Assembly (NCBI RefSeq): GCF_003071345.1
Contig: NZ_QCYK01000001.1
Span: 1,984,001-2,048,000, forward strand
DNA length: 64,000 nucleotides
Direction of reading: 5' to 3'
Source: Chitinophaga parva
GTDB taxonomy: Bacteria; Bacteroidota; Bacteroidia; Chitinophagales; Chitinophagaceae
Each line of letters opens with the position of its first letter. Within the stretch, counting starts at the first letter, position 1. The notes under the pieces were generated by a model. The model was not told where the DNA came from. It made no database searches and saw only the letters and a list, made by a program, of their open reading frames with translations. This document shows positions 18,341 to 28,258 of the stretch, piece by piece. The position numbers and the translations under genes were made by a program.

Positions 18341-19196
18341 GAAATTGTGTTTTGTGTGCTGAAATGAAAAGACGAGATACGTTTAGAAAAATGGTTGAGT
18401 CATTCGCTTGTTGATTTGTTGATGGTTGTTTTTGCGCGCCTGCTGGTCTGATAAAGGCATACAATCTTCCGTTGGGGGGAAAGGGCTTTTGTAAGCATTC
18501 CCTACATTGATTTTTTGGCAATAAAATCCCCTGTCCCAGGCAACTGTTTTTTAACTACGACCTGCGTTGTGGTAAATGCATAACAATCCTGTTCACCTGC
18601 CGACATTATTTTTTTGACGGGCGGGTGTCTTGTGCATGCATGGAAAGCCTGATCACAGGCCGCACTGTAATTCTTGGCAGCGGGCTGCGACGCGTTGCGG
18701 AAATATGTTCTTAATATAGGCATAGCAGCGTGAAAGGCGCGCCAGGCCTGGAATACGGCATTGTAAACTGCAATACTGCCGTTCAGGAAAAAACTGGTTG
18801 AATGTTAATGGAACCCGTCAGTGGTCTGCTGGTCCTACGCTAATGATATGCGATCCGGTTGATAATTCTCTTTCTGGTTCTACATACGCTACGGTACTGT
18901 GGTGCTACCGTTCTCTCTCACATAACAAACGTAGGTAATATCCAAGATTAATGCAAGTGAATTTAACAAAATTTTCTAAAAAAAATCGATTTAGCAGATG
19001 GATATCGAGGACGGGGCGCAGTAAAAAAACGATTTAGCTAAAATAAGTAGTAACAACAATAGCCTGCATTAACGCAAAATGCGGGAAAAATATCCAGTGG
19101 GGGTAAAATCCGCACAGGCCCGCCTGCGCTGGCTTTGCAACGGGAAATGTCGCCCACATTCCCTAGCTTTACAAAGGGCACATCCCGTCCACCACA
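18341..19196. other. Long spacer with susC leader
   Basis: This is an 856-bp gap between divergent genes. It holds the promoter at 18926-18957 and a predicted leader. Small open frames (for example around 18500-18720, minus) have no start signal or recognisable product. The stretch 18958-19070 is A/T-rich. I see no clear terminator or riboswitch fold. Confidence 0.45.
18926..18957 (-). promoter_or_regulatory. Bacteroidota-type promoter, probably for susC at 18340
   Basis: On the minus strand CTTG (18957-18954) is followed after 20 nt by TACGTTTG (18933-18926), a full TAnnTTTG match at ideal spacing. Transcription would begin near 18919, about 580 nt ahead of susC. No convincing gene lies between, so this would be a long untranslated leader. 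Confidence 0.6.
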
Positions 19197-20384
19197 ATGC
19201 AGCCACTTTCCGCAACCCCATCCACGCGTTACCGTTCGGTAGATATACTGCGCGGTCTTATCATGATCATCATGGCATTGGACCATGTACGCGATTTTTT
19301 TCACAACAGCAGCATCAACCCGGTAGATCCCGCGGCGACCTATCCCGCCCTGTTCTTTACCCGCTGGGTCACCCATTTCTGCGCGCCTGGCTTCCTCTTC
19401 CTGTCCGGCGTATCAGCCAGCATAGCAGGGCAGCGCCGCACCCCCACCGCCTTGTCCGTTTTCCTGGCAAAGCGCGGCTGCTGGTTGCTGGTAGTGGAAA
19501 TGGCGATCATGACCCTTGCCATCACCTTTGACCCGCTTTATCACCTCATCATCTGGCAGGTGATCTGGGCCATCGGCTGGAGCATGATCATACTGGCATT
19601 GCTGCAGCCCCTGGGACGGCCGGTGGTAGCAGCCGTGGGCTTCATACTGCTGCTGGGACATAACATCACGGACCTGCTTACCCTGCCCACAGCAGGTGGC
19701 CTGGGCACCTTCCTGCGCGTGGCGCTTACCTCCAGCGGCAGCATAGTGCAGATAGGCCACCAGCGCTTCCTGGATCTCTATGCCGTGCTGCCGTGGACAG
19801 CCCTCATGCTCCTGGGCTTTGCCTGCGGGCAGTGGTGCTGGAACGCCGGCGTGCAGGTACTTACCCGCCAGCGCCGCCTGCTGTACATGGGGCTGGGCGC
19901 ACTGGCATTTTTCGTGGTGCTGCGCGCCGCTAACGGCTATGGCGATCCCCAGCCCTGGAGCCACCAGGCCGAAGGCTGGCGCACCTTCCTGTCGTTTATC
20001 AATGTAAACAAATACCCGCCCTCCCTGGCATACAGCACACTTACCGTGGGTGCCCTGCTGGTGGGCCTGAGCCTTGCAGAAAGGATGAACACCGCGTTTA
20101 CCCGCTTCCTGGAAGTGTACGGCAAGGTGCCATTTTTCTACTATGTGCTGCATTTTTACCTGGTACACCTGCTCTGCACCATTGCGTTCTTTGCCACGGG
20201 CGGCACCTTTGCGGAGGGTACCAGCGGGAACCTGCTATTTGCCTTCCGCCCCGCTGACTGGGGCTTTTCCCTGGGCGTAGTGTACGCCGTGTGGGCCCTG
20301 GTGATCGCGCTCCTGTACTGGCCCTGCCGCAGGTTTGGGCAATACAAGGCCACACACCGCCAGTGGTGGCTCAGTTATCTGTAG
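19197..20384 (+). CDS. DUF1624/heparan-glucosaminide-acetyltransferase-like membrane protein
   Basis: A 395-residue integral membrane protein with about ten hydrophobic segments. Near the N-terminus it carries the hallmark Asp-Ile-Leu-Arg-Gly-Leu, M-x-x-M-A-L-D-H-x-R-D-F-F motif of the DUF1624/YeiB-like acyltransferase group (about residues 16-36). That motif contains the conserved His-Asp region thought to take part in transmembrane acetyl transfer. A later FLFLSGVSASIAG segment and the C-terminal HFYLVHLLCTIAFF helix fit the same fold. These proteins move acetyl groups across a membrane onto sugars or envelope polymers, but the acceptor here is unknown. It is followed 57 nt later by the phosphatase gene on the same strand, so the two may be co-transcribed. 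Confidence 0.8.
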   Translation: MQPLSATPSTRYRSVDILRGLIMIIMALDHVRDFFHNSSINPVDPAATYPALFFTRWVTHFCAPGFLFLSGVSASIAGQRRTPTALSVFLAKRGCWLLVVEMAIMTLAITFDPLYHLIIWQVIWAIGWSMIILALLQPLGRPVVAAVGFILLLGHNITDLLTLPTAGGLGTFLRVALTSSGSIVQIGHQRFLDLYAVLPWTALMLLGFACGQWCWNAGVQVLTRQRRLLYMGLGALAFFVVLRAANGYGDPQPWSHQAEGWRTFLSFINVNKYPPSLAYSTLTVGALLVGLSLAERMNTAFTRFLEVYGKVPFFYYVLHFYLVHLLCTIAFFATGGTFAEGTSGNLLFAFRPADWGFSLGVVYAVWALVIALLYWPCRRFGQYKATHRQWWLSYL

Positions 20385-20441
20385 ATTTTTGTATTTTGGC
20401 ACTTACTGGAAGAAAACCAACATCCCTAATACAGGCCCTGC

Positions 20442-21539
20442 ATGCATTTATCCTGGCGCACTGCCTGCGTGAGCGCAGTTTTTACTATCTTGGCCCATCA
20501 AGCTATGGCACAAGATTCAACACAGACAACCAACGACGGACCTTACGTTTTTTATAAAGACATCCACCTGCACGTGCAGTACCTGAAAGACAGCACCGTG
20601 CGCACCGATACCATGCTGGCCGATATGAAGAACGGCCTTTCCCTTCCCGTACAGTTCAGCGACCGGCCCAACTGGGATTTTGAAGTGCCCTTACAGGCAG
20701 CACTGCAAAGCCCGCCCGTGGAATACCACATGCCGGACAAGCTCTTTATCGTATCCGATATTGAGGGCGAGTTTGGCGCCTTCCGCACGCTGCTGCTGGC
20801 CAATAAGATCATCGACGAACAATATAACTGGACCTATGGCAAAGGCCACCTGGTGATAGCCGGCGACCTCTTTGACCGGGGCAGCACCGTGGTGGAATAC
20901 CTTTGGCTGCTGTATAAACTGGAGCAGGACGCCGGCGCGCACGGCGGCATGGTGCACGTGATCCTGGGCAACCATGACATCATGAACCTGAGTGGCGACT
21001 TCCGCTACGTGCAGCCCAAATACACGGCCCATGCAGCTTTGATGGAGCGTTCTTACCAGGACCTGTTTGATTCCCAGACGGAACTGGGCCGCTGGCTGCG
21101 CACCAAGAATATCATTGAGAAAATAGGAGACCTGCTTGTACTGCATGGGGGCGTATCGCAGGAGGTAAACCAGCAAGGTCTGGCCTTAGCAGATATCAAC
21201 AACCGTTGCCGCCCGTACTACGCCACGCCCCACGCGCAGGCACCGGAGCACCTGCAACCCTTCCTGGGCCGCACCGGCATTTTCTGGTACCGCGGCTACT
21301 TTGCCACACCCAAGGCCAGCATGGAGCAGGTAGACAGTACACTGCGCAGCTATGGTGTACAGCACATCGTGGTGGGCCATACTATTGTGGATTCCGTGGT
21401 GACCACGCATTATAACGGGAAAGTGATAGCCGTGGATGTGAACCAGCACAACGGGGAGCACCAGGCGCTGATGGTGGACCGCGGTAAATACTACCGGGTG
21501 GATGAACACGGGAACAGGGAGTTGCTGAAGGAAGAGTAA
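20442..21539 (+). CDS. Secreted calcineurin-type metallophosphoesterase
   Basis: A 365-residue protein with a signal peptide ending at AMAQ (residue 24). The metallophosphoesterase motifs are in order: Ser-Asp106-Ile-Glu108-Gly, Gly-Asp142-x-x-Asp145-Arg-Gly, Gly-Asn177-His178-Asp, a Leu-His-Gly-Gly segment, and Val-Gly-His-Thr near the end. Most PPP-type phosphatases have Asp-x-His in the first motif, and here the His is Glu. I believe Bacteroidota have a clade with this change. Spacing and overall length fit the bacterial Shewanella-like PPP family. It should act in the periplasm on phosphoproteins or phosphate esters. The substrate is unknown. Confidence 0.85.
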   Translation: MHLSWRTACVSAVFTILAHQAMAQDSTQTTNDGPYVFYKDIHLHVQYLKDSTVRTDTMLADMKNGLSLPVQFSDRPNWDFEVPLQAALQSPPVEYHMPDKLFIVSDIEGEFGAFRTLLLANKIIDEQYNWTYGKGHLVIAGDLFDRGSTVVEYLWLLYKLEQDAGAHGGMVHVILGNHDIMNLSGDFRYVQPKYTAHAALMERSYQDLFDSQTELGRWLRTKNIIEKIGDLLVLHGGVSQEVNQQGLALADINNRCRPYYATPHAQAPEHLQPFLGRTGIFWYRGYFATPKASMEQVDSTLRSYGVQHIVVGHTIVDSVVTTHYNGKVIAVDVNQHNGEHQALMVDRGKYYRVDEHGNRELLKEE

Positions 21540-21603
21540 TGAGCTGCACCTGCGATTTCGACAACCCTGGAAATTGTTAACCGGAAATTATTATTTTCCC
21601 CCC

Positions 21604-22170
21604 ATGGACGAAGATAACCGCCTGTATTGGGAGCAGGTCCGCCAGGGTGACAAAGCGGCGTTGTTTGCGTTGTACAACAATACCTACTTCCATTTGCTGC
21701 GCTTTGGACTGAAGTGCTGTGCGGATGATGAACTGGTAAAGGACTGCGTGAACCAGCTGTTCCTCAGCCTGTGGGACAAGCGCACGCGCCTGCCCGAGGT
21801 GGAGCAGGTAAAGGCGTATCTTTTTACGGCACTGCGCCATGCCCTCATTGACCAGCATCACTACCAGGCCCGCCAGGGCGCCGCAGCCCGTGATATGGCC
21901 ATCGAGGGCGATCACAGTGAACTATCCTATGAAGAGATCATCATCCGGGTACAGCATGATGAGGAGCTGAAACACCGCCTGCACCTTGCCTTACAACAAC
22001 TTACCCCCCGCCAGACGGAGCTGATCCGGCTTAAATTCTTTGAAGGCCTCTCTTATGAGCAGATCGCCGCCCAAACGGAACAGACCATTAAAACCGCCTA
22101 CAACACGGTGTACGACGCCATTAAAACCCTGCGCCAGGCCTTACTACAGCCGGGCGGAAAAAAAAGTTGA
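21604..22170 (+). CDS. FecI-like ECF sigma factor
   Basis: A 188-residue sigma-70 family protein. I start it at the ATG at 21604 (MDEDN) rather than the in-frame 21574. Region 2 is visible around DDELVKDCVNQLFLSLWDKR, and region 4 around LTPRQTELIRLKFFEGLSYEQIA with the YNTVYDAIKTLRQAL recognition helix. It has no sigma-70 regions 1 or 3, so it is the short ECF type. The FecR gene begins about 50 nt later, followed by an STN-domain susC. This is the standard arrangement in which ligand binding at SusC releases the sigma through FecR to switch on the same operon. The missing housekeeping promoter before susC fits this control. Confidence 0.92.
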   Translation: MDEDNRLYWEQVRQGDKAALFALYNNTYFHLLRFGLKCCADDELVKDCVNQLFLSLWDKRTRLPEVEQVKAYLFTALRHALIDQHHYQARQGAAARDMAIEGDHSELSYEEIIIRVQHDEELKHRLHLALQQLTPRQTELIRLKFFEGLSYEQIAAQTEQTIKTAYNTVYDAIKTLRQALLQPGGKKS

Positions 22171-22222
22171 GATTTTTCCGGGAAATAGCCGCCCATTTAC
22201 CGTCAGTATAAAAACGATGACG

Positions 22223-23341
22223 ATGGATTACTCCCAATACCGCATAGAAGATTTCGCGTGCGACGAAAGCTTCCAGGCCTCGTGTACCGGCGCAAACCCG
22301 GCACAGGTGCTGTTTTGGGAAGAATATGCCCGGGCGCATCCCGAACAGGCGGCCGTCCTGGAGGAAGCCCGCCACCTGGTAACGATCCTCTCCGCCAGGC
22401 AGGGCAACCGCCTGGAGCAGCTACAGCAACTGCGCCAAGGTATGGCGCAGCAGGCAAAGTTGCAGGCATTGCTGGGTAAAGCGATTTCACCTGGAGCAGC
22501 TGTATCCGGTGAAACGGTCACGCCCGCAGCTGATGCATTCCGCGAAGCGGCCACCACTCTGCGCAAACCCGCCGGCAGCCGCTATCTGTGGATGGCCGGT
22601 GCAGCCGCTGCCGCCACACTGGTGCTGCTGATTACCACTTTTACTTTCCGTACGCAACATGCGCATGCAATAGCCAATACCACTTTTAGCGCGGGCAGCC
22701 TGCCCCGTAAAACTGTACTGCTGCCCGATGGCTCTGTGATCACCCTGCGCACCCAGAGTAAAGTGACGCTGGACACAGGTTTTAACCAGAGCAACCGGTG
22801 CCTCACCCTGGAAGGGGAAGCCTTCTTTGATGTGCAGCACGCAGCCGCCCGCCCTTTTGTGGTGCATACCCCGCATGCAGATATCACAGTACTGGGCACC
22901 CGCTTTAATGTAAGCGCTTATCCCGGCAAGGCCACAGAAACGGCCCTGTACCGCGGCCAGGTATCCGTGCAGGCACAGGGCGCCGCACCAGTGGTACTCT
23001 CAGCCCATGAAAAACTGGTGGTGGGTAATGGGGCGCCTACTGCCCCGCAAAAGAACATGCCCCGCACCGTACCCCTGCAAATGCAGTACCATGGCGGGAA
23101 CGCAGAGAATGCCTGGGTCCACAACCGGTTGGAAATTGAGAACGAATCACTAAAAGATATCGCCGCACGGCTGGAAAAATGGTACGGCATTCCCATCGTA
23201 TTTGAAGACAATGAAGTGCAACAATACAGATACAGTGGAACATTTGAGAGCGAGAGTATCGTAGAGGCCCTGCAGGCTTTGCAGCTTTCCTATCATTTTA
23301 ATTTCACAACAAACCAGGATCAGATCGTAATAAAGAAGTAA
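22223..23341 (+). CDS. FecR-family anti-sigma regulator
   Basis: A 372-residue protein starting at 22223 (ATG at 22217 is also possible). Longer upstream frames overlap the sigma gene. The cytoplasmic N-terminal part (1-118) holds the sigma-binding region. One TM helix follows (121-142), then a periplasmic FecR domain (about 155-250) with the VLLPDGSVITLRTQSKV and GEAFFDV motifs. A C-terminal DUF4974 domain (about 300-372) contains LEIENESLKDIAARLEKWYGIPIVF. It senses the occupied STN domain of the SusC encoded next and controls the partner ECF sigma factor. The placement between fecI and susC makes the assignment secure. Confidence 0.93.
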   Translation: MDYSQYRIEDFACDESFQASCTGANPAQVLFWEEYARAHPEQAAVLEEARHLVTILSARQGNRLEQLQQLRQGMAQQAKLQALLGKAISPGAAVSGETVTPAADAFREAATTLRKPAGSRYLWMAGAAAAATLVLLITTFTFRTQHAHAIANTTFSAGSLPRKTVLLPDGSVITLRTQSKVTLDTGFNQSNRCLTLEGEAFFDVQHAAARPFVVHTPHADITVLGTRFNVSAYPGKATETALYRGQVSVQAQGAAPVVLSAHEKLVVGNGAPTAPQKNMPRTVPLQMQYHGGNAENAWVHNRLEIENESLKDIAARLEKWYGIPIVFEDNEVQQYRYSGTFESESIVEALQALQLSYHFNFTTNQDQIVIKK

Positions 23342-23394
23342 CAGTCACCTGTAAATCAAGTCAACCAAGTCACTGACGCCTGCCCATAAAAAAG

Positions 23395-23422
23395 CAGGGA
23401 CAATGCGCCAACATTGCCCCTG
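23395..23422. other. Hairpin between fecR and susC
   Basis: CAGGGACAATG and CATTGCCCCTG form an 11-bp stem with one mismatch and a 6-nt loop. A-rich runs and a repeated AAAAAAGCAGG flank it on both sides. It could end the fecIR transcript or stabilise the susC leader. Confidence 0.5.
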
Positions 23423-23485
23423 TAAAAAAGCAGGTTTGAGGAAAATGCATACGTATTATTCATTTCACTAAACCCAACCAAATTT

Positions 23486-26400
23486 ATGCGAAAAATCGCT
23501 GTTTGTCGCCGGGAATTGCATTCCCGCCGGGCGAGGCAATTCCTCCTGACTATGAAATTGACATCGCTATTGTTTTTAGTGGCCTGCATGCAGGTGGTGG
23601 CCAAGAGCCACGCGCAGGAAAAGATCACCCTGCAACTCCGCAATGCGGGCATTACCCAGGTGCTCAAGGCGGTGGAAAAACAAACGGACTACCGCTTTGT
23701 TTACCATAATGAAAGCCTGGCTTCCGTACCGCAGGTAACGGTGAGTGCCACCGCCGCCACGCTGGACGAAGTGCTGCGTCAGGCCTTTGCCGGCACCACG
23801 CTCACTTATGCCCTCAAAGAAAACGGGCTGGTGGTGCTTTATACCAATACCAGCGCGGCACAGGACCATACCATCCGTGGCAGGGTGACTGGCGCTGATA
23901 ACCTGCCCCTGCCCGGCGTTACCGTGCGCGCCACCGGCACCCACGCCGGTGCCATGACCGATGCTAACGGTAATTACACCCTTACCCTGCCGGAAGGCGC
24001 TACCAGCCTGGAATTTACCCTGGTGGGCTATACAAAGCAGCAGCACGTGATAGGGGGGCGCAGCCTGCTGGATGTGCACCTGGAAGTGGATGTGCAAACC
24101 CTGAACAGTGTAACGGTAACCGGCTATACGAACTATACCCGTAATAAATCTGTAAGCGCCGCCGCCGTAGTGGGCGCTGATAAAATTGCGGAAGTGCCCA
24201 TGGCCACTTTCGATAATATCCTGCAGGCGCGCGTGCCCGGCCTGGTAGTGACCTCCGGCTCCGGCCAGCCCGGCACCAGCGCTAACGTGGTGCTGCGCGG
24301 CATCGGCACCCTGGCGGGCAACTCCCAGCTGCTGTATGTACTGGATGGTGTGCCCATTGAACCGGACTACCTGCAGGCAATTAACAGTAATGATATTGAA
24401 TCTGTAACGGTGCTGAAAGATGCGGCATCTACCGCGCTGTATGGCTCGCGCGGGGCCAATGGCGTGCTGGTGATCACCACGCGCAAAGGCAAGGCCGGCA
24501 AGGTGGCATTGGAATACCGTTCCCAGTACGGTTTTTCAGAGCTGCCCACCGCTCATTATGGCATGATGAACACCAAAGAACGACTGGAGTTTGAACACCA
24601 GGTAGGCTTGGAACAAGGGCAAACACTGGGCGCCGGCTGGGAATATGCCCGCGATAACCCGGACAATGCAAACCTTTCCCCCGATGAACTGGCGCTGCTG
24701 GATCATAAGCTGGACAGCGTAAGCCACATCAACACAGACTGGCGCAAGGTGCTCCTGCAAAATGGCCGTTTCTCCCAGCAGCAACTGGCCCTCACAGGGG
24801 GGAGCGACAACGTGCGTTTCTACACGTCCCTGGATTATTTTAAACAGGATGGCATCGTAAAGCGCTCCGGCCTGGAACGCTACACGTTTAAGCATAACAT
24901 GGACATTAACCTGGACCGCTTTACCGGCAGCGTAAACCTCACCGTAGGCTATGCACGCAGCCGCTATATTTCCCGCGAGGGGAGCAGTAAAGTGATCAAC
25001 CCCGTGGCTTCCACGTTCTATGCATTGCCTTATGAATCGCCCTACGCGCCGGATGGCACCCTCATCACATCTGATATTGCAACGGATTACGGCGCTATTG
25101 GCGACCGGGAAGGCAGCAATGCGCTGGACGCGATCCTGAATGCCACTAACACGGAAGGCCAGCTGAAAGGCCTGCTGAGCGGCAATTTCAATTACCGCAT
25201 TGCAAAAGGCCTGGTGGCCAAGGCCCGCCTGGGTGTTGACTATCGTGATATTGTGTCTGAAAGTTATGTGAACCCGGATAGTCATATTGGCCGCTCGGTA
25301 GACAAAGGCGGGCAGGGCAGCTACGGGGAAGGCCTGAGCCGCAATACCGCGCTGATCTCCACTTCCGGCCTTACTTATTCCAACATTTTTGCACAAAAGC
25401 ATGACCTGGAAGTATCTGCTTATTTTGAATACAATCAACGCCGCCTGCATAGTTTCAATTACACCGGCTATGGCCTGGACGACCGCCTGCCTTACTCCGC
25501 AGGCGCCATCACACCCGGTACACCGGACAATTCTTTTATTCCCGATGTAAGCGGCGCCCGATCTGCTTACGGGCTGGTGTCTTACATGGCACTGGGCCGC
25601 TATACGCTGAATGAAAAGTACACGGTGAATGCCAGCCTGCGTTATGATGGATCTTCCACGGTGCCAGTGGCACAGCGCTGGCATCCGTTCTACTCCGTGG
25701 GCCTGGGCTGGGAAGCCAAGAAAGAGGAATTCTTTCAGCACATCACCGCCATCAGCGACCTGCGTTTCCGCGCCAGCTATGGTACGGTGGCCAGCCCGTT
25801 TGGTAGCCCCTATGGCTACTTTGCAGCCTTTGGCACCACTTCTTATGGCGGCATTCCCGCGCAGATCCCGGTATCGCCCGGCTATCCGCAGTACGACTGG
25901 GAATATGCCCGTGAGCTGAACATCGGCTTTGACCTGGGCCTGTTCAATAACCGCCTGCGTTTGGTAACGGATGTGTATAACAAGAAGACCTACAACCTGT
26001 TTGTGGAACAGCCCCTTTCCCTCACTTCCGGTTTTGAAACCCTGCTGCTCAACGTGGGCGCCATGCGCAACCGCGGCATAGAAGCAGACCTGCAGGGTGA
26101 GGTGGTGCGTGCCAGGGACCTCACCTGGCGTATAGGCGTAAACGTGAGCTACAACAAGAACGTGATTACAGACCTGGGCAATACCGGTGAATTCCTGTAC
26201 GGCAACAACGAAACGGTACTGATCCGCAAAGGCCTGCCCTTTGGCACCCAGTACGCGCCCAAATGGGCCGGCGTGGACCCCGAGACAGGCCGTGGCCAGT
26301 TCTACACCCACGATGGCAAGATCACGACCGAGTATGACGATGTGAACCAGAACTTTACCCTGGGCAGTTACATCCCCGCATTGACGGGCGGTTTCAATAC

Positions 26401-26851
26401 CAGCGTAACCTGGAAGGGACTGTACGGCAGTGCCCTCTTTGCCTTCACCGGCCATACCATGCGCTATAACAACGAGGACTATTACAACGAGAACGAGAAA
26501 TACAACACCAGTAACCAGACCAAGCGGGAACTGTACGACCGCTGGCGCAAACCAGGGGACAAGGCTATCCTGCCCAGCCTGGACTACTCCCGCCATTATT
26601 CCAGCCTGGACGTACAGGAAGCCCGCTACCTGCGCCTGCGCAATGTGAGCATTGGCTATCACCTGCCTAAAACGGTGCTCAATAAATGGGCAAATGGTTT
26701 TATCAAAGACGTGAACATTTACGTACAGGGACAGAACCTCGTTACCTGGACAAAATGGAAAGGCTTTGACCCGGAGAACAGCGACAACGAAGCGCTCTTT
26801 GCGTACCCGAATCCCAAGACTTTCACGGCTGGTTTAAATCTTAACTTTTAA
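23486..26851 (+). CDS. SusC/RagA-family TonB-linked transporter with STN signalling domain
   Basis: A 1121-residue protein. A long basic N-terminus precedes a signal peptide ending near SHAQ. Then comes an STN (secretin/TonB N-terminal) domain (about residues 45-115), with the ITQVLKAVEKQTDYRFVYH core, that talks to FecR. A carboxypeptidase-regulatory-like domain (about 130-205), a plug with the VLKDAASTALYGSRGANGV motif, and the barrel follow. It should import the ligand of the downstream pathway. The genes after it encode SusD, a cyanophycinase and an isoaspartyl peptidase, so beta-aspartyl oligo- or dipeptides, possibly from cyanophycin, are the best guess for the cargo. Its stop overlaps the susD start by 1 nt. 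Confidence 0.95.
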   Translation: MRKIAVCRRELHSRRARQFLLTMKLTSLLFLVACMQVVAKSHAQEKITLQLRNAGITQVLKAVEKQTDYRFVYHNESLASVPQVTVSATAATLDEVLRQAFAGTTLTYALKENGLVVLYTNTSAAQDHTIRGRVTGADNLPLPGVTVRATGTHAGAMTDANGNYTLTLPEGATSLEFTLVGYTKQQHVIGGRSLLDVHLEVDVQTLNSVTVTGYTNYTRNKSVSAAAVVGADKIAEVPMATFDNILQARVPGLVVTSGSGQPGTSANVVLRGIGTLAGNSQLLYVLDGVPIEPDYLQAINSNDIESVTVLKDAASTALYGSRGANGVLVITTRKGKAGKVALEYRSQYGFSELPTAHYGMMNTKERLEFEHQVGLEQGQTLGAGWEYARDNPDNANLSPDELALLDHKLDSVSHINTDWRKVLLQNGRFSQQQLALTGGSDNVRFYTSLDYFKQDGIVKRSGLERYTFKHNMDINLDRFTGSVNLTVGYARSRYISREGSSKVINPVASTFYALPYESPYAPDGTLITSDIATDYGAIGDREGSNALDAILNATNTEGQLKGLLSGNFNYRIAKGLVAKARLGVDYRDIVSESYVNPDSHIGRSVDKGGQGSYGEGLSRNTALISTSGLTYSNIFAQKHDLEVSAYFEYNQRRLHSFNYTGYGLDDRLPYSAGAITPGTPDNSFIPDVSGARSAYGLVSYMALGRYTLNEKYTVNASLRYDGSSTVPVAQRWHPFYSVGLGWEAKKEEFFQHITAISDLRFRASYGTVASPFGSPYGYFAAFGTTSYGGIPAQIPVSPGYPQYDWEYARELNIGFDLGLFNNRLRLVTDVYNKKTYNLFVEQPLSLTSGFETLLLNVGAMRNRGIEADLQGEVVRARDLTWRIGVNVSYNKNVITDLGNTGEFLYGNNETVLIRKGLPFGTQYAPKWAGVDPETGRGQFYTHDGKITTEYDDVNQNFTLGSYIPALTGGFNTSVTWKGLYGSALFAFTGHTMRYNNEDYYNENEKYNTSNQTKRELYDRWRKPGDKAILPSLDYSRHYSSLDVQEARYLRLRNVSIGYHLPKTVLNKWANGFIKDVNIYVQGQNLVTWTKWKGFDPENSDNEALFAYPNPKTFTAGLNLNF

Positions 26852-28254
26852 TGCGGCACCTCATGACACTGAAACATATTTTATACTACTGCGTAGGCGC
26901 GTGCACGTTAGGCGCCATGGCCTGCTCGGATAAACTGGACCTGAAACCCAACGATGAACTGGATGCCTCCACGGCCTACGAAACCGTGCCGGACCTGAAC
27001 AAAGGCCTGCTGGGCGCTTATGCCGGTGTAAGCTTTTCTTACGTGCGCAACTCCGCGCTTACCAGCGATGAGTGTACCCTGCCGGCCGACAATACTTCCG
27101 GACGGAATATTGACACGTACCGCTGGCAGCTGGATGCCTCCAATACCACCATCACCGCCCCTTTTGAAGAGGACTACGTGGTGATAGACCGCCTGAACCG
27201 CGTGCTGGCAGCGGCAGATAACGTAAAGGTAAAAGCCGGTGAAGAAACCACCCGCGACCGGTACAAGGCGGAGCTGCTGGCACTGCGCGCCTATTGTCAC
27301 TTTGACCTGCTGCGCAATTTTGCAGAAGCCTATCACAGCGGCGCTATGGGCGTGCCTTATATGCTTTCTTCCAAAATAAGCTCCCCCGCCCGCGATAACT
27401 ATGAAGTAGTGCTGCAGGACATCCGCAGCGACCTGCATGCCGCCAAGGAGCTGATGCCGGACGATTTCACCGATGTGACCCGCATTACCAAACCGGCCAT
27501 CAGCGCCATCCAGGCCCGTGTGGCATTGTATGATAATGAGTGGGACAGTGCCCGCATTTTCAGCACGGAAGCCATAGACGCGGTACCCCTGGCTTCCAAA
27601 GCGGCCTTCGGCAAGATCTGGACAGACCAGGGCACGGAAGATGTGATCTGGAAAAACAAGCGTACCACGGATGATGCCCTGTACCTGGGCGATATTTTTT
27701 ATGATTATGGCAATGGCGTGGCGCTGTATGTTCCATCCTTTGAATTGCTGAACACTTTTGATAAAACGAACGATATCCGCTTTCCCTGGGTGGCCCTGCC
27801 CAATCCCGACAATACACCCGGCCTGGCCCCGTATATCGTCAACAAATACCAGCCCCTGGCCGACGTAACCAACCTGGCGGATATCAAGTTATTCCGTGCC
27901 GGTGAAATGTACCTGGTCCGCGCAGAGGCCCGTGCAGAACTGTCTGACCTGCCCGGCGCCGCCGATGACCTGAATACGCTGAGAGCTGCCCGCATCAATG
28001 GTTACACGCCGGTAACCCTGGCCGACAAAACCGCCGCCATAGATGCCATTTACCTGGAGCGCTTCAAGGAGCTGGCTTTCGAAGGGCACCGCTATTACGA
28101 CCTGCGTCGCCGTAATATGACCATCACCCGGGAGCCTGCGGATGTGGTGAACGCCGCCGGAGCCGCCACGTTGAAGCCTACAGACAAAGGCTACGTGTAT
28201 CCCATCCCCGATGCGGAAATGAAGGCAAATAAGAACATGCGGCAGAATCCATAA
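26851..28254 (+). CDS. SusD/RagB-family surface lipoprotein
   Basis: A 467-residue lipoprotein. The signal ends in GAMAC (Cys25), then SDKLDLKPNDELD. SusD features are the helical repeats with LLALRAYCHFDLLRNFAEAY, the RAGEMYLVRAEARAEL segment and FKELAFEGHRYYDLRR near the C-terminus. The start is coupled to susC through the shared TAATG, and a second in-frame Met at residue 5 (26863) is equally usable. It is the ligand-binding partner of the upstream SusC. The stop at 28252-28254 is only 4 nt before the heptad-repeat array, which may set how much of the transcript reaches the peptidase genes. Confidence 0.94.
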   Translation: MRHLMTLKHILYYCVGACTLGAMACSDKLDLKPNDELDASTAYETVPDLNKGLLGAYAGVSFSYVRNSALTSDECTLPADNTSGRNIDTYRWQLDASNTTITAPFEEDYVVIDRLNRVLAAADNVKVKAGEETTRDRYKAELLALRAYCHFDLLRNFAEAYHSGAMGVPYMLSSKISSPARDNYEVVLQDIRSDLHAAKELMPDDFTDVTRITKPAISAIQARVALYDNEWDSARIFSTEAIDAVPLASKAAFGKIWTDQGTEDVIWKNKRTTDDALYLGDIFYDYGNGVALYVPSFELLNTFDKTNDIRFPWVALPNPDNTPGLAPYIVNKYQPLADVTNLADIKLFRAGEMYLVRAEARAELSDLPGAADDLNTLRAARINGYTPVTLADKTAAIDAIYLERFKELAFEGHRYYDLRRRNMTITREPADVVNAAGAATLKPTDKGYVYPIPDAEMKANKNMRQNP

Positions 28255-28258
28255 TAAT

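Noticed and set aside
18330..18723. Small leftward frames in the susC leader
   Set aside because: No ribosome site and no protein-like composition. Better explained as untranslated leader.
24536..26662. A 708-codon open frame antisense to the second susC (similar ones at 15251-17185 and 57482-59011)
   Set aside because: The same codon-bias effect seen over all GC-rich susC genes. It is missing over the A/T-richer island susC, which supports the artefact explanation.
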